64,000 nucleotides of DNA from an uncultured Prevotellaceae bacterium (GTDB lineage Bacteria; Bacteroidota; Bacteroidia; Bacteroidales; Bacteroidaceae), in contig CACWSX010000023.1 of NCBI GenBank assembly GCA_902763615.1, positions 26,531 through 90,530 of the forward strand. Reading direction: 5' to 3'. The position numbers and the translations under genes are program-made. The notes beneath the pieces are model-generated. The model was not told where the DNA came from and ran no database searches. It was given only the letters and a program-made list of their open reading frames with translations. Below are positions 1 to 8,734 of the stretch, piece by piece; positions within the stretch are counted from its first letter, which is position 1, and every line of letters begins with the position of its first letter.

Positions 1-629
1 CCGATGTTGCACATATTCGCACTGCGCGCCACACACTAATCCGGCTCGCTGATGGTGAATTGGGCTATCTGACGCTCAGAATGGACCGCGGAAAGAAAAA
101 TGAGAAGATCTCTATGTTGGATATGTGCCAACTTACCAACCGACTAACTGAGCACAAGTACTACGGTACCTATCAACAGTTAGCAGAAACCATCAAGAGA
201 TACTCGTCGGTCCCCATGCTTGACGTTCAACGCTTTTGGGAGTTGGTGTTGTTCTCATGGATGACTGGTAATTCCGACATGCATTGCAAGAACTTTTCTC
301 TGATAGACGCAGGGAATGGCGAGTATGTCCTATCACCTGCCTATGACTTATTAGCAGTATTGTTAGCAGACCCTGCCGATACTGAGGAAATGGCGATGAG
401 CTTTTCTGTGGGAGGTGAAAAAAGTGGATTTGATCGCAATACTTTCATGACAGCTTTCGTTGAAAGCGGTATTTCTGTTGCCAGATCAGAGAAAATGATA
501 GAAAAAATGAAGACATACCTTCCTAAATGGAAAGAACTTATCAGCCAATCATTTCTGACAGAGAAGATGAAGGTTGAGTATTGCAGATTACTTGACAAAA
601 GGAATAGCGCTTTGGATGTTGCCAGATAA
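1..629 (+). CDS. HipA-like kinase, C-terminal part (5' end outside window)
   Basis: The reading frame is open from base 3, so the gene starts upstream of the window; the TTG at 60 is only an internal codon. The frame encodes the C-terminal lobe of a HipA-family serine/threonine kinase, the toxin half of HipBA-type toxin-antitoxin systems. Visible motifs are the catalytic-loop-like GNSDMHCKNFSL and the metal-binding-loop-like SPAYDLL. The segment DMCQLTNRLTEHKYYGTYQQ before them is typical of the short Bacteroidetes HipA proteins whose N-terminal domain is a separate small gene. The antitoxin partner would lie upstream and cannot be seen. The family assignment is strong; activity and TA pairing are inferred. 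Confidence 0.85.
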   Translation, partial: DVAHIRTARHTLIRLADGELGYLTLRMDRGKKNEKISMLDMCQLTNRLTEHKYYGTYQQLAETIKRYSSVPMLDVQRFWELVLFSWMTGNSDMHCKNFSLIDAGNGEYVLSPAYDLLAVLLADPADTEEMAMSFSVGGEKSGFDRNTFMTAFVESGISVARSEKMIEKMKTYLPKWKELISQSFLTEKMKVEYCRLLDKRNSALDVAR

Positions 630-647
630 ATTTCCCTACTTCCTTTA

Positions 648-718
648 GATATAGAATTCTGACGAATCCACTAATCTGCCCGTAAGGCGTACTTGATGAC
701 TTCGTGGGCTGTGTGGAC
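648..718 (-). pseudogene. Remnant of the 3' end of a LuxR-type response regulator gene
   Basis: About 70 bp closely match the 3' end of the intact regulator gene at 5133-5777, in the same minus orientation. The shared part codes for the last HTH helix and C-terminus (TAHEVIKYALRA) and includes the AGAATTCTGACGA block just before the stop. Relative to the intact copy one base is missing near 667-680, which shifts the frame into an early stop, and similarity ends near 718. It is a dead fragment left by a duplication or a recombination event. Confidence 0.85.
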
Positions 719-816
719 TCATAGGGACGGCATTTGACTAGTGGTTTCATAATAGGATAATAAGTGTTCTAATCGGGAAAAAACGCTGTGTTTTTCTCGG
801 TATTTTTCGGGTTTTA

Positions 817-848
817 TTTGTTTTTTGCTCTTTTTTTACTTATATTTG
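817..848 (+). promoter_or_regulatory. Promoter of the C10 protease gene
   Basis: TTTG at 817-820 and TATATTTG at 841-848, spaced by 20 bp, match the Bacteroidetes housekeeping promoter. The start codon lies about 30 bp downstream. Confidence 0.8.
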
Positions 849-877
849 CAAAGTAGAATGAACAAACCTAAAGTTAT

Positions 878-3187
878 ATGAGAAAATCGTTATTATCCGT
901 TTTGATGTTGCTCGTGCTGGTAATCGGCACTAATGCCCAGCCTATCAGCGAGCAAGAGGCTTTGCAGAAAGCCCAGCAGTTCCTTCAAGGAAAGAACATC
1001 GTGAGTTCCCAAGGTCATCTGCGCCGTGCGGCAAAAGCTCACCCCTACAAGCACCTCTATCTCTTTAATGCAGAGGATAATGGTGGATTCGTGATCGTGT
1101 CGGGCGACAGCCGTGCCCGTGATATTCTCGCTTATAGCGAAGAGGGCAACCTGGACTACGATGAGATGCCCGACAACATGAAGTGGTGGCTCGGTCTTTA
1201 CGACGAGAGCATCGCCAACATCCCTGCAGATTATGAGCCTGTTAAGGAAACAGACCTGCGACGTGCCTCGAAAGCGGATGTTGCGCCGATGATGAACTAC
1301 TCGTGGAAACAAAAATCTCCCTTCAACTATTATTGTCCCCAGAACTGTGTCGCGGGGTGTGTGCCTCTCGCAATGGCACAGATAATCGCTTTTTGGGGTT
1401 ATCCGTCGACATTGCCGGCTTTGAGCGGTTATAGTGACACGAATGGCCATAGTCTGCAGGCGCTGAGCAGCCGCAGTGTGAATTACAGCAATCTTTCAGC
1501 CGACGATGCTGCCTGGTTGGTGCGCTACGCAGGACAAGCCATCCAAGCCAACTATGGACAGACGACTACTGGAGCCGCTCAAGCAGCTGTCCCTGGTGCG
1601 CTTGTGAATTTATTCGGTTTTGGTAGTGGTGCACATAGTGAATACCGCGAGGCTTATAGCGCTACTGCCTGGGACGACATGCTCTACAATGAACTGAGTA
1701 ACGGACGTCCGTTTATCCTCTCCGGGCAGGTTAACTATGATGCTAATAACGGTCATAGCTTTATCTGTCACGGCTATAGTCAGGGCTATTATGCCGTGAA
1801 CTGGGGCTGGGGTGGTATTGATAACGGCTATTACTCTATGTCGGCCATGATTGGCAACGGTTCAGACTATTCTACGATGTTGGCAGCCTGTATCGGTATC
1901 AGCCCCTCGTCAATCTCCTACAAATATAGTGATGTCTCGCTGTTTCAGATGGAGGCTATCGGTAGCATGCAGTTGTATAGGAACTCCTCGTCGCAGAGCT
2001 TTAGCAATGCACAGTTCAAATGGACGGTGAGAAGCTCTATGTGGACGACTAAAGATGTTCGCTTTGCATTGGCCATTCAAAAGCCCGACGGCAATTGGGA
2101 CCTTCTGTACGAATTCAAGGATCCACTTTCTTTCAGTCCATCCAATCTCCCGTCATCAACGATGACCATCAACATCGGAAGTCAATATGGCGACGGTACT
2201 TATAAAATCACCCTTCTCTATAAACTGGCCAGCGAAAGTTCAAACTCTTGGCATACCTGCGCAGGTTTAGACTGGCGCTATGTGAAGGCCGTCATCAGCG
2301 GCAATACGCTCACCTTTACCAACTATCCGGAATACGATGCACCTTATCCGACAGGATCCTATCCGGATTATCCAGACCCGATTAATCCTGATAACCCTGA
2401 TAATCCGGATAATCCCGATATCCCTGACAATCCGGATATCCCTGACAATCCCGATGTGACCGGTCCTACGAATGATGTGGCCTTCGAGTATCCCGTGGTT
2501 TCGAAGGAATACAAGGGCAAAGACTTAGGCTTCGTCATCGACTGGACGGCGCTCTCGACATCCATGTTCGGCTATCTCAAAATGAATGAGACTGAGTTCT
2601 TCGACAATTTCTGGGCGGACTGTTTCGACGGTGATGAAGAAGTGCCTGATGCTGACGCCCGTTATGTGTCGCCCTATGCCTTTAATTATAATGAGGACGG
2701 CCCGAGCGGCCACAACAACTACGACATGCTGATCTATAATTTCGGCGACGACATCTACGGTAACAACAGCAAATTGCCCGATCCCGACGAGGCTGAGTAT
2801 ATGGATCCTGAATATGATTACGTTGCCATCGCCGCCTTCTATCCCAACTACAATGGTCAGGGCAAGCACTTCATGACGTTTGAGATACCTCAAGAGAACC
2901 TGGAGTACCTGCTGGATGATGTGACGACGCCTGTCACCATTACCCGCTGGATCAGGTTTGCTGCCAAGTATGATGATTACGGTAACAGCACGGCACCGTT
3001 CAGATTCCTCTGGCTGAAGGTGCAGATGCAATTGTCGTGGAGCAACGATCCAGACGGCATCAGGACTATAAGCGCCGACCAGACGGATGCACCTGTCTAC
3101 AACCTCAGCGGCCAGAGGCTGCAAGTAGGTAAAGGCAATTACAAGGGCATTGTCATCAAGAACGGCAAGAAGATCCTGATGAAATAA
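878..3187 (+). CDS. Secreted C10-family cysteine protease (streptopain-like) with C-terminal sorting-type tail
   Basis: The 769-residue protein starts with a signal peptide ending near GTNAQ (residue 21). A propeptide of the Spi type follows (about 22-125, with the stretch GGFVIVSGDSRARDILAYS). The C10 catalytic domain has the nucleophile Cys161 in GCVPLAMAQ and His293 in GHSFICHGY, followed by the NWGWGG signature. After it come a beta-rich region, an Asn-Pro-Asp linker (about 500-527), and a C-terminal domain ending in VYNLSGQ...KGIVIKNGKK, a tail shared with the proteins at 25163-26569 and 43619-45784. It probably degrades extracellular protein or peptides after export. Sorting by T9SS is inferred from the tail and from porZ elsewhere in the window. 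A promoter and a terminator frame it as a single-gene unit. Confidence 0.88.
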   Translation: MRKSLLSVLMLLVLVIGTNAQPISEQEALQKAQQFLQGKNIVSSQGHLRRAAKAHPYKHLYLFNAEDNGGFVIVSGDSRARDILAYSEEGNLDYDEMPDNMKWWLGLYDESIANIPADYEPVKETDLRRASKADVAPMMNYSWKQKSPFNYYCPQNCVAGCVPLAMAQIIAFWGYPSTLPALSGYSDTNGHSLQALSSRSVNYSNLSADDAAWLVRYAGQAIQANYGQTTTGAAQAAVPGALVNLFGFGSGAHSEYREAYSATAWDDMLYNELSNGRPFILSGQVNYDANNGHSFICHGYSQGYYAVNWGWGGIDNGYYSMSAMIGNGSDYSTMLAACIGISPSSISYKYSDVSLFQMEAIGSMQLYRNSSSQSFSNAQFKWTVRSSMWTTKDVRFALAIQKPDGNWDLLYEFKDPLSFSPSNLPSSTMTINIGSQYGDGTYKITLLYKLASESSNSWHTCAGLDWRYVKAVISGNTLTFTNYPEYDAPYPTGSYPDYPDPINPDNPDNPDNPDIPDNPDIPDNPDVTGPTNDVAFEYPVVSKEYKGKDLGFVIDWTALSTSMFGYLKMNETEFFDNFWADCFDGDEEVPDADARYVSPYAFNYNEDGPSGHNNYDMLIYNFGDDIYGNNSKLPDPDEAEYMDPEYDYVAIAAFYPNYNGQGKHFMTFEIPQENLEYLLDDVTTPVTITRWIRFAAKYDDYGNSTAPFRFLWLKVQMQLSWSNDPDGIRTISADQTDAPVYNLSGQRLQVGKGNYKGIVIKNGKKILMK
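2380..2457 (+). repeat. Tandem Asn-Pro-Asp coding repeat (linker)
   Basis: About eight imperfect 9-bp units encode N-P-D or I-P-D triplets between the catalytic part and the C-terminal domain of the C10 protease. Such low-complexity spacers are flexible and vary in length by slippage. Confidence 0.8.
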
Positions 3188-3196
3188 GGCCACCAG

Positions 3197-3231
3197 AGAG
3201 AAGGCTTCCCCAACGGGAAGCTTTCTTTTTT
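3197..3231 (+). terminator. Rho-independent terminator after the C10 protease gene
   Basis: A GC-containing stem (GGCTTCCC pairing with GGGAAGCT, extended by flanking A/T pairs) with a short loop is followed directly by a run of T. Confidence 0.85.
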
Positions 3232-3404
3232 GGGCGATTCATAGATATTGGTGGTATAAGAAAAGTCGAGTTTTATAACCTCACCTTTGTAATTGTTTAT
3301 ATATCTTTATCGCGTTATTTTGGACAATAATCGGCCCCTTTTGCCCGATTTGTCTAAAAAACCTTTGTTTGTCTATACAAATCGAAACGAAAGAAGTGGC
3401 AAAA

Positions 3405-3437
3405 TTTGGAAAGTGGTAGAAAAACATCATATCTTTG
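3405..3437 (+). promoter_or_regulatory. Promoter of the 517-residue lipoprotein gene
   Basis: TTTG at 3405-3408 and TATCTTTG at 3430-3437 have a 21-bp spacer. The leader to the ATG at 3517 is about 75 nt, AT-rich, with no clear Shine-Dalgarno sequence. Confidence 0.75.
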
Positions 3438-3516
3438 CACCGTCGAAAGACAAAAAACAACAAAATGATTCGATAATTCAAATAACTTAATACATTAATT
3501 AAAATACTTTTCGATT

Positions 3517-5070
3517 ATGACAACAAAGAAAAATTTTGCAAATCTGATGCTCATGAGCATCGTTGCTATAACAACCATTTCCCTTACCTCTTGTAAAGAC
3601 GATAGTATTGATGATAATAAAAAAGTTGACGAGGTGGTCACAGCCAAGGAAGGTGAGATGCTCCTGGAGCCCATCGGTCTGGTTTACAACGATTTCATTA
3701 CCCCGTACGATGTGACAATCCTGAATGCCGACACCACGGAGGTCAGCGTGAGCAAGGCCCTGGCCGACAAGATGGGCATCACCAACTTCGTGAACCACCC
3801 CATGGGTATCTGGGATGACAAGAATCACGACTCCTATCTGTGCCGCGCCACTGAGCAGCGCCTCTTAAGCGACCGCTATATATTAAAGGTAACGCGCTCC
3901 ACACTGGCAGAGGTTCTCCAAGGACGGGATATAGTGCTGAATACCAGTCTTTACTATAACCCAGAGCGAGCTATGACCCGCGGCGCTGATAACGGAATGT
4001 CAGGAGAGGCAGCCAAGTACATCGATGAGAATAACGTCGTCCACCCTGCAGCCATCACCATTAAGCCGGAATATACCGCCATGACCCGAAGTGGTGAAAG
4101 CGAGTATGAGACCTATACCGTAGAAGAGATCATGGGCAACCGTTCTACTACCCGTGGTTGGTTTGGTGACGCATGGAATTGGGTCAAGAAGAAGGTAAAT
4201 AATACTGTGGAGTACGTGGTGGAAAAAACTACTTACACCATCGATGGCGACAAGAAGACTTGTCCTGTCATTCGCCACAAGAGCGAGTTGAAAAAGGATA
4301 TGAAGTTTGAATGCGGTCCGGCAGAGGGCGACTCCATCAATGTCAACTTCAAATGTCCGCTTCAGTTCGACCTCGACTACACACTCGAAATCCATGCCAA
4401 GGGTAACATTTCGACCGCGATGATTCCCAAACTGAACTATCTGGAGACCTATTTCGACGGCTATTTTGCCATGAATCCTGAACTTACCCTCGGTTTCTCG
4501 AAGAAAGTAGCCCTGCCTAAGGACAAGCAACGTGTGAACCTTTGCAAGATGAGCGGTCTCGGTATGACCTTCATGATCGGTATCGTGCCTGTACACATTG
4601 ACTTCGACCCCAGCATCTACCTGAAGTTTACGGCCGAACTCGAGGGCAGCGCCACAGTTGGAATCAATTATGACTTCGCTACCAAATTCCGTGCCGGTAT
4701 GAAGTACAACGGCAGCTGGAGCAGGATCTCAAATGGCGAGATAGTAAAGAACGAGTTCAATCTGATTAAGCCCAACGTGGCATTGGAGGCAAAGGCAGGC
4801 GTAGGTCTGATGTTCGGCATAGACGTTATCATCGACAAGATTGCTGGTCCGTCAATCGCTATGGGTCCTCAAGTCAATGCCAAGGCTTCTCTCACCTACT
4901 CCTACTGGAAAGAAGGTGGTGAATGGGACTTCAAGGCCAAAGCTACTGCAGGCTGCGGAGGTGAGGTAGGTGCCAAGATCAAGGTATTCGGTTACGAGCT
5001 GGCTGAATGGAAATGTCCCTTCGAGATAGGCCCGCAGAAGACTATCTTCGAGTATCCGAAATCTAAATAA
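3517..5070 (+). CDS. Large hypothetical lipoprotein
   Basis: The 517-residue protein has a lipoprotein signal peptide: a basic N-terminus, a hydrophobic core and the lipobox LTSC, with the lipidated Cys followed by KDDSIDD. The acidic residues after the Cys fit the lipoprotein surface-export signal seen in Bacteroidetes. The mature part is rich in alternating hydrophobic residues and predicted beta structure, with no motif I recognise. It contains a basic GWFGDAWNWVKKKV segment near residue 211. It lies between a secreted protease and a response regulator but has its own promoter and terminator, so a link to either is only positional. Function unknown. Confidence 0.75.
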   Translation: MTTKKNFANLMLMSIVAITTISLTSCKDDSIDDNKKVDEVVTAKEGEMLLEPIGLVYNDFITPYDVTILNADTTEVSVSKALADKMGITNFVNHPMGIWDDKNHDSYLCRATEQRLLSDRYILKVTRSTLAEVLQGRDIVLNTSLYYNPERAMTRGADNGMSGEAAKYIDENNVVHPAAITIKPEYTAMTRSGESEYETYTVEEIMGNRSTTRGWFGDAWNWVKKKVNNTVEYVVEKTTYTIDGDKKTCPVIRHKSELKKDMKFECGPAEGDSINVNFKCPLQFDLDYTLEIHAKGNISTAMIPKLNYLETYFDGYFAMNPELTLGFSKKVALPKDKQRVNLCKMSGLGMTFMIGIVPVHIDFDPSIYLKFTAELEGSATVGINYDFATKFRAGMKYNGSWSRISNGEIVKNEFNLIKPNVALEAKAGVGLMFGIDVIIDKIAGPSIAMGPQVNAKASLTYSYWKEGGEWDFKAKATAGCGGEVGAKIKVFGYELAEWKCPFEIGPQKTIFEYPKSK

Positions 5071-5086
5071 GACATCACTCACAAAC

Positions 5087-5131
5087 AAGGGTCACCCAGG
5101 CAGAACTTGCTTGGGTGACTCTTGATTTTTC
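5087..5131. terminator. Bidirectional terminator between the lipoprotein and regulator genes
   Basis: A long stem (GGGTCACCCAGGCA pairing with TGCTTGGGTGACTCTT) is followed by TTTTT on the plus strand and lies between two convergent genes. Confidence 0.85.
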
Positions 5132-5132
5132 A

Positions 5133-5777
5133 TTATATATAGAATTCTGACGAGTCTACCAGTCCTGCTCGTAAGGCGTACTTGATGACTTCGTGAGCTG
5201 TATTGACACCCAGTTTGCGGAAGATATTCTTGCGATGGGTGGTGATGGTGTGGACACTTGAGAAACGCTCGTTGGCAATCTCCTTGGTGGTCTTGCCCTG
5301 GGCGATAGCCTTCACGATCTCAGTCTCTGTCTCAGTCAGGATACTTGGCTGGCTCTCTTCCTCCTGTTGGTGATTGATAATCACCTCGAGTGCCCGCTGG
5401 CTGATATGACGATTGTGACGGCTGACAGCATCGAGGGCATCGCGGACATCCTTCAATGAGCCATCCTTGAAGACAATGCTGAACTGGTGGGACGAGTAAA
5501 CCACACGACGCAGAAACTGAGGTGTGAGCTCATCGCTGATGAGGATCCACTCCGACAAGGCAAAACGTTCAGCAACAATCAGGAGCTGGTCTTCGTCGGC
5601 AAAGTCGAACAATGTGTAGTCAAGCAGCACGACAGCATTCTCGTGCTCCTTCAACAGTTGAACGAGTCCTGCCTTGTCGCTAGCCTTGAAGATGTCGCTC
5701 TCGCCCTTCGAACGAATCAGACTCTCCAGCGCAAAACGCGTCAGTTCCTGATTATCGGCTAAGATATACTTTCCCAT
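5133..5777 (-). CDS. NarL/LuxR-type response regulator
   Basis: Starting at the ATG at 5777 the protein has 214 residues. Residues 1-120 form a receiver-like domain with Asp53 in VVLLDYTLF as the probable phosphoacceptor. Residues 145-205 form a GerE/LuxR helix-turn-helix (LTETETEIVKAIAQGKTTKEIA...VHTITTHRKNIFRKLGV). An in-frame start 15 codons upstream would lie beyond the promoter box at 5794-5801, so the ATG at 5777 is preferred. No histidine kinase is adjacent, so it is an orphan regulator whose partner is encoded elsewhere. A decayed copy of its 3' end lies at 648-718. The receiver lacks a classical acidic pair at the extreme N-terminus (KYILADNQ), so phosphorylation is not certain. Confidence 0.85.
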   Translation of the reverse strand: MGKYILADNQELTRFALESLIRSKGESDIFKASDKAGLVQLLKEHENAVVLLDYTLFDFADEDQLLIVAERFALSEWILISDELTPQFLRRVVYSSHQFSIVFKDGSLKDVRDALDAVSRHNRHISQRALEVIINHQQEEESQPSILTETETEIVKAIAQGKTTKEIANERFSSVHTITTHRKNIFRKLGVNTAHEVIKYALRAGLVDSSEFYI

Positions 5778-5793
5778 GTTAGTTTCTTGGGTG

Positions 5794-5823
5794 CAAAGAT
5801 ACGAAATAATTCCGAATTCCAAC
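5794..5823 (-). promoter_or_regulatory. Promoter of the LuxR-type regulator
   Basis: Read on the minus strand, GTTG (5820-5823) and TATCTTTG (5794-5801) are separated by 18 bp, with the ATG about 16 bp downstream. Confidence 0.7.
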
Positions 5824-5883
5824 CTCTGAACTGCTTTTTTTGAAATCGTTCAGAATTGGGAATCCGGAATTGGGAATAAAACA

Positions 5884-7170
5884 TCAAATTTTGTCGAAAG
5901 CCTGCGACAGGTCGTCGATGATGTCGTCGATATGTTCTGTACCGATGCTCAGACGGATGGTCGAGGGCGTGATGTGCTGCTCTTCCAATTCCTCAGGCGA
6001 AAGCTGCGAGTGAGTGGTGGTGTAAGGATGGATCACCAAACTCTTCACATCGGCCACGTTAGCCAGCAATGAGAAGATCTGCAATGCATCGATGAACTTC
6101 CAGGCTTCTTCCTGTCCGCCTTTGATCTCGAATGTGAAGATAGAACCGCCACCATTGGGGAAATACTTCTTATAGAGCTGATGGTCGGGATGACTCTCAA
6201 GAGCCGGATGATGGACAGCAGCCACTTTCGGATGATTCTTCAGGAAATCGACCACCTTCAGGGCATTCTCCACATGACGCTCCACACGCAGACTCAAGGT
6301 CTCAACACCCTGCAAGAGGATGAAGGCGTTGAAGGGCGAGATGGCAGCACCAGTATCGCGCAGGATGACGGCACGGATGCGGGTGACGTAAGCCGCAGCA
6401 CCTACTGCGTCGGCAAACACGATGCCATGATATGAGGGATCGGGCTTAGCCAATGTGGGGAACTTGTCGTTCTGTTTCCAATCGAACTTACCACCGTCAA
6501 CAATAACGCCACCAAGACTTGAACCGTGACCACCTAAGAACTTCGTAGCCGAATGCACCACGATATCTGCGCCGTGCTCCAGCGGACGAATGAGATAGGG
6601 TGTACCAAATGTATTGTCGACGATAAACGGAATACCATGCTTATGAGCTACAGCAGCTACACCTTCAAGGTCGAGCACATCTGAGTTGGGGTTGCCGAAA
6701 GTCTCAGCATATATGACTTTTGTGTTGGGTTGGATAGCAGCTTCGAGGGCCTCGAGGTCGTTCACATTAAGAATAGTGTTAGTGATACCCTGTGTAGCGA
6801 GCGTATGGGTAATCAGATTGTAGGAACCACCATAAAGGTTGTCGGCTGCCACGATATGATCACCTGCCTGTGCAATGTTCTGCAGAGCATAGGTGATAGC
6901 AGCAGCACCAGAAGCCACAGCCAGACCAGCCACACCACCCTCGAGGGCTGCGACGCGATCTTCGAACACACCCTGAGTGGAATTAGTCAGACGACCATAG
7001 ATATTACCTGCATCGCGAAGACCAAAACGGTCGGCTGCGTGCTGAGAATTGTGGAATACATAACTCGTGGTCTGATAGATGGGCACGGCGCGAGCGTCAG
7101 TAGCGGGGTCTGCCTGTTCCTGGCCTACATGAAGTTGTAAAGTCTCAAAACGATAATTTTTCTTACTCAT
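5884..7170 (-). CDS. metY: O-acetylhomoserine sulfhydrylase (PLP enzyme)
   Basis: The 428-residue protein belongs to the Cys/Met metabolism PLP-dependent family and has the full length of MetY. It carries RLTNSTQGVFEDRVAALEGG near the N-terminus, the substrate and cofactor loop NLYGGSYNLI, and the Schiff-base lysine Lys210 in VVHSATKFLGGHG. It should make homocysteine from O-acetylhomoserine and sulfide in the cytoplasm, feeding methionine synthesis. It is transcribed away from an Lrp/AsnC regulator, and the two promoters sit back to back. The 120-nt leader contains a small hairpin (CTTGC...GCAAG), but I recognise no SAM riboswitch in it. Confidence 0.93.
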   Translation of the reverse strand: MSKKNYRFETLQLHVGQEQADPATDARAVPIYQTTSYVFHNSQHAADRFGLRDAGNIYGRLTNSTQGVFEDRVAALEGGVAGLAVASGAAAITYALQNIAQAGDHIVAADNLYGGSYNLITHTLATQGITNTILNVNDLEALEAAIQPNTKVIYAETFGNPNSDVLDLEGVAAVAHKHGIPFIVDNTFGTPYLIRPLEHGADIVVHSATKFLGGHGSSLGGVIVDGGKFDWKQNDKFPTLAKPDPSYHGIVFADAVGAAAYVTRIRAVILRDTGAAISPFNAFILLQGVETLSLRVERHVENALKVVDFLKNHPKVAAVHHPALESHPDHQLYKKYFPNGGGSIFTFEIKGGQEEAWKFIDALQIFSLLANVADVKSLVIHPYTTTHSQLSPEELEEQHITPSTIRLSIGTEHIDDIIDDLSQAFDKI

Positions 7171-7294
7171 AACCTTATCCTTTCTTTAATTTTTAATGTT
7201 ATTATTATGTTCTTTTGTTCTTGCGTCCCTTCGGTAGCAAGCGCTTACGCGATTACTTATGTCTAAAAACTTATTTTATGTCTTTTCGACGGTG

Positions 7295-7326
7295 CAAAGG
7301 TACGAAGTTTAGAAATATCTTCCAAA
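7295..7326 (-). promoter_or_regulatory. Promoter of metY
   Basis: On the minus strand TTTG (7323-7326) and TACCTTTG (7295-7302) are spaced by 20 bp. Its -33 element lies only 4 bp from that of the divergent lrp-like promoter. Confidence 0.8.
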
Positions 7327-7330
7327 TTTC

Positions 7331-7361
7331 TTGCACAATTCAGAAAATATCCCTATATTTG
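7331..7361 (+). promoter_or_regulatory. Promoter of the Lrp/AsnC regulator
   Basis: TTG at 7331-7333 and TATATTTG at 7354-7361 have a 20-bp spacer. Divergent from and adjacent to the metY promoter, so one bound regulator could affect both. Confidence 0.8.
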
Positions 7362-7430
7362 CAACCGAAAAAGATAATCTTTCTAAAACGGGCCTTTCAA
7401 AGCCTGCCTAATAGAATAAAACTCTAAATT

Positions 7431-7895
7431 ATGGCGGAAATACTCGACGAAACCGACCTGCAGATTCTGAAAACGCTGCAAAAAAACGCAAAATTGACCA
7501 CAAAAGAACTGGCCGATGCCGTTCATCTGACCCCAACACCCGTGTTTGAACGCCAAAAACGGTTGGAAAAGAAAGGCTATATCAAAAAGTATGTTGCAAT
7601 CCTCGATCCAGAGAAATTAGGTCAGGGTCTGCAAGTGTTCTGCAAAGTTAAGCTGAAGCAGATCAACCACGAGATAGCCGATGCTTTCAATCGTCGCATC
7701 CAGCGCATACCTGAGGTTACCGAGTGCTATAACACCTCGGGCGCCTACGACTACTTATTAAAGGTACGGGCACGCGACATGAAGCAATACCAGGAGTTTG
7801 TACTCAACAAACTGGGTGAGATAGAGAGCCTGGCCTCAATCGAAAGCACCTTCGTGATGAGCGAACTGAAACAGAATTACGGTATCAACATCTGA
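7431..7895 (+). CDS. Lrp/AsnC-family transcriptional regulator
   Basis: The 154-residue protein has the usual size and layout of the family: an N-terminal winged helix-turn-helix (LDETDLQILKTLQKNAKLTT...VHLTPTPVFERQKRLEKKGYI, residues 4-52) and a C-terminal RAM/AsnC ligand-binding domain (about 65-145, with VTECYNTSGAYDYLLKV). Members sense amino acids and act as dimers or octamers. The divergent arrangement with metY suggests control of methionine or sulfur metabolism plus autoregulation; this is inference. The PAP2 gene starts 24 bp downstream on the same strand and may be cotranscribed. Confidence 0.9.
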   Translation: MAEILDETDLQILKTLQKNAKLTTKELADAVHLTPTPVFERQKRLEKKGYIKKYVAILDPEKLGQGLQVFCKVKLKQINHEIADAFNRRIQRIPEVTECYNTSGAYDYLLKVRARDMKQYQEFVLNKLGEIESLASIESTFVMSELKQNYGINI

Positions 7896-7919
7896 TAGCA
7901 ATCACCAAAAAAAGAAAAT

Positions 7920-8645
7920 ATGAAAAGATTCTTTATCACCATCTTTGCAGTCGTCCTGACTACTGCGAACATCTGTGCTCAGTTTAAGAGCACCTATTTC
8001 ACCGCTGAGGAAATGCCTAATGCCGTTGCCTTCCTGCCAGCACCACCTGACACCGCATCGACACAGTTCGTTTACGACCTCACCCAATATATGTGGGGCA
8101 AGACCCTCCGCAATACAGAACGCGGACAAGAGGCCATCGATCATGTCGTCACAAGTGTTCCCAAGATGGCTGTCTGTTTCAGCAAACCCTTCGGTATGAC
8201 CATTTCGAGGGAGACGACACCAGCCATATATAAGATGCTTCTCAAGGCGATTCCCACTATCCGTCTGAGTGCCAACCTCCCCAAAGAGACCTATATGCGC
8301 AAGCGGCCCTTTGTCAGAATGAACGAGTCGACATTCTATCCTCAGGAAGAAGAGGAGTTGCGCAACACGGGCTCATACCCCTCAGGACATACCATTCGAG
8401 GCTGGAGTATGGCCTTGCTTCTGGCAGAAGTAAATCCCGCTGCTCAGGACGCCTTGATGAAGCTGGGTTATGAATGGGGACAGAGCCGTGTGATTCTGGG
8501 CTATCACTGGCAGAGCGACGTCAATGCCTCCATCGCGTTGGCCTCAGCCTGTTTTGCCCGTCTGCACACCAGTCCTGAGTTTCTGGACGATATGGAAAAA
8601 GCCCGCGAGGAATACGAACGCCTGAGTAAAGATACTAAACACTGA
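7920..8645 (+). CDS. Periplasmic PAP2-family acid phosphatase (class A type)
   Basis: The 241-residue protein has a signal peptide ending near NICAQ. It contains the three-part phosphatase signature of the PAP2/class A nonspecific acid phosphatases: Lys122-x6-Arg129-Pro130, PSGH at 154-157, and Ser189-Arg190 with His196 and Asp200 in SRVILGYHWQSD. There are no membrane segments apart from the signal, so it is a soluble periplasmic phosphomonoesterase rather than a lipid phosphatase. It follows the Lrp-type gene closely, but no functional tie is evident. Substrate specificity cannot be read from the sequence. Confidence 0.9.
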   Translation: MKRFFITIFAVVLTTANICAQFKSTYFTAEEMPNAVAFLPAPPDTASTQFVYDLTQYMWGKTLRNTERGQEAIDHVVTSVPKMAVCFSKPFGMTISRETTPAIYKMLLKAIPTIRLSANLPKETYMRKRPFVRMNESTFYPQEEEELRNTGSYPSGHTIRGWSMALLLAEVNPAAQDALMKLGYEWGQSRVILGYHWQSDVNASIALASACFARLHTSPEFLDDMEKAREEYERLSKDTKH

Positions 8646-8734
8646 TCAGTAATTAAAAATTGTTAATTCTTTCACGCTTTATGCAAGATTTCTGAGTTTT
8701 CGTGTTTTATAAGTAAAACATAGGAGACAATAAG

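Noticed and set aside
2380-2457. CRISPR-like or intergenic tandem repeat
   Set aside because: The repeat is in frame and codes for an Asn-Pro-Asp linker.
2525-3193. Long minus-strand frame opposite the C10 protease C-terminal region
   Set aside because: It lies wholly antisense to a well-supported gene, has a skewed Val/Ile/His composition typical of a shadow frame, and has no promoter.
3281-3490. Short frames on both strands before the 517-residue lipoprotein gene
   Set aside because: They overlap each other and the promoter at 3405-3437, and have no ribosome-binding or domain support.
4000-4596. 198-codon minus-strand frame opposite the large lipoprotein gene
   Set aside because: Antisense shadow with His/Arg-rich composition and no recognisable domain.
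7171-7294. Possible riboswitch in the metY leader
   Set aside because: The leader holds only a short hairpin; I could not match any SAM riboswitch core I know, so no riboswitch is called.
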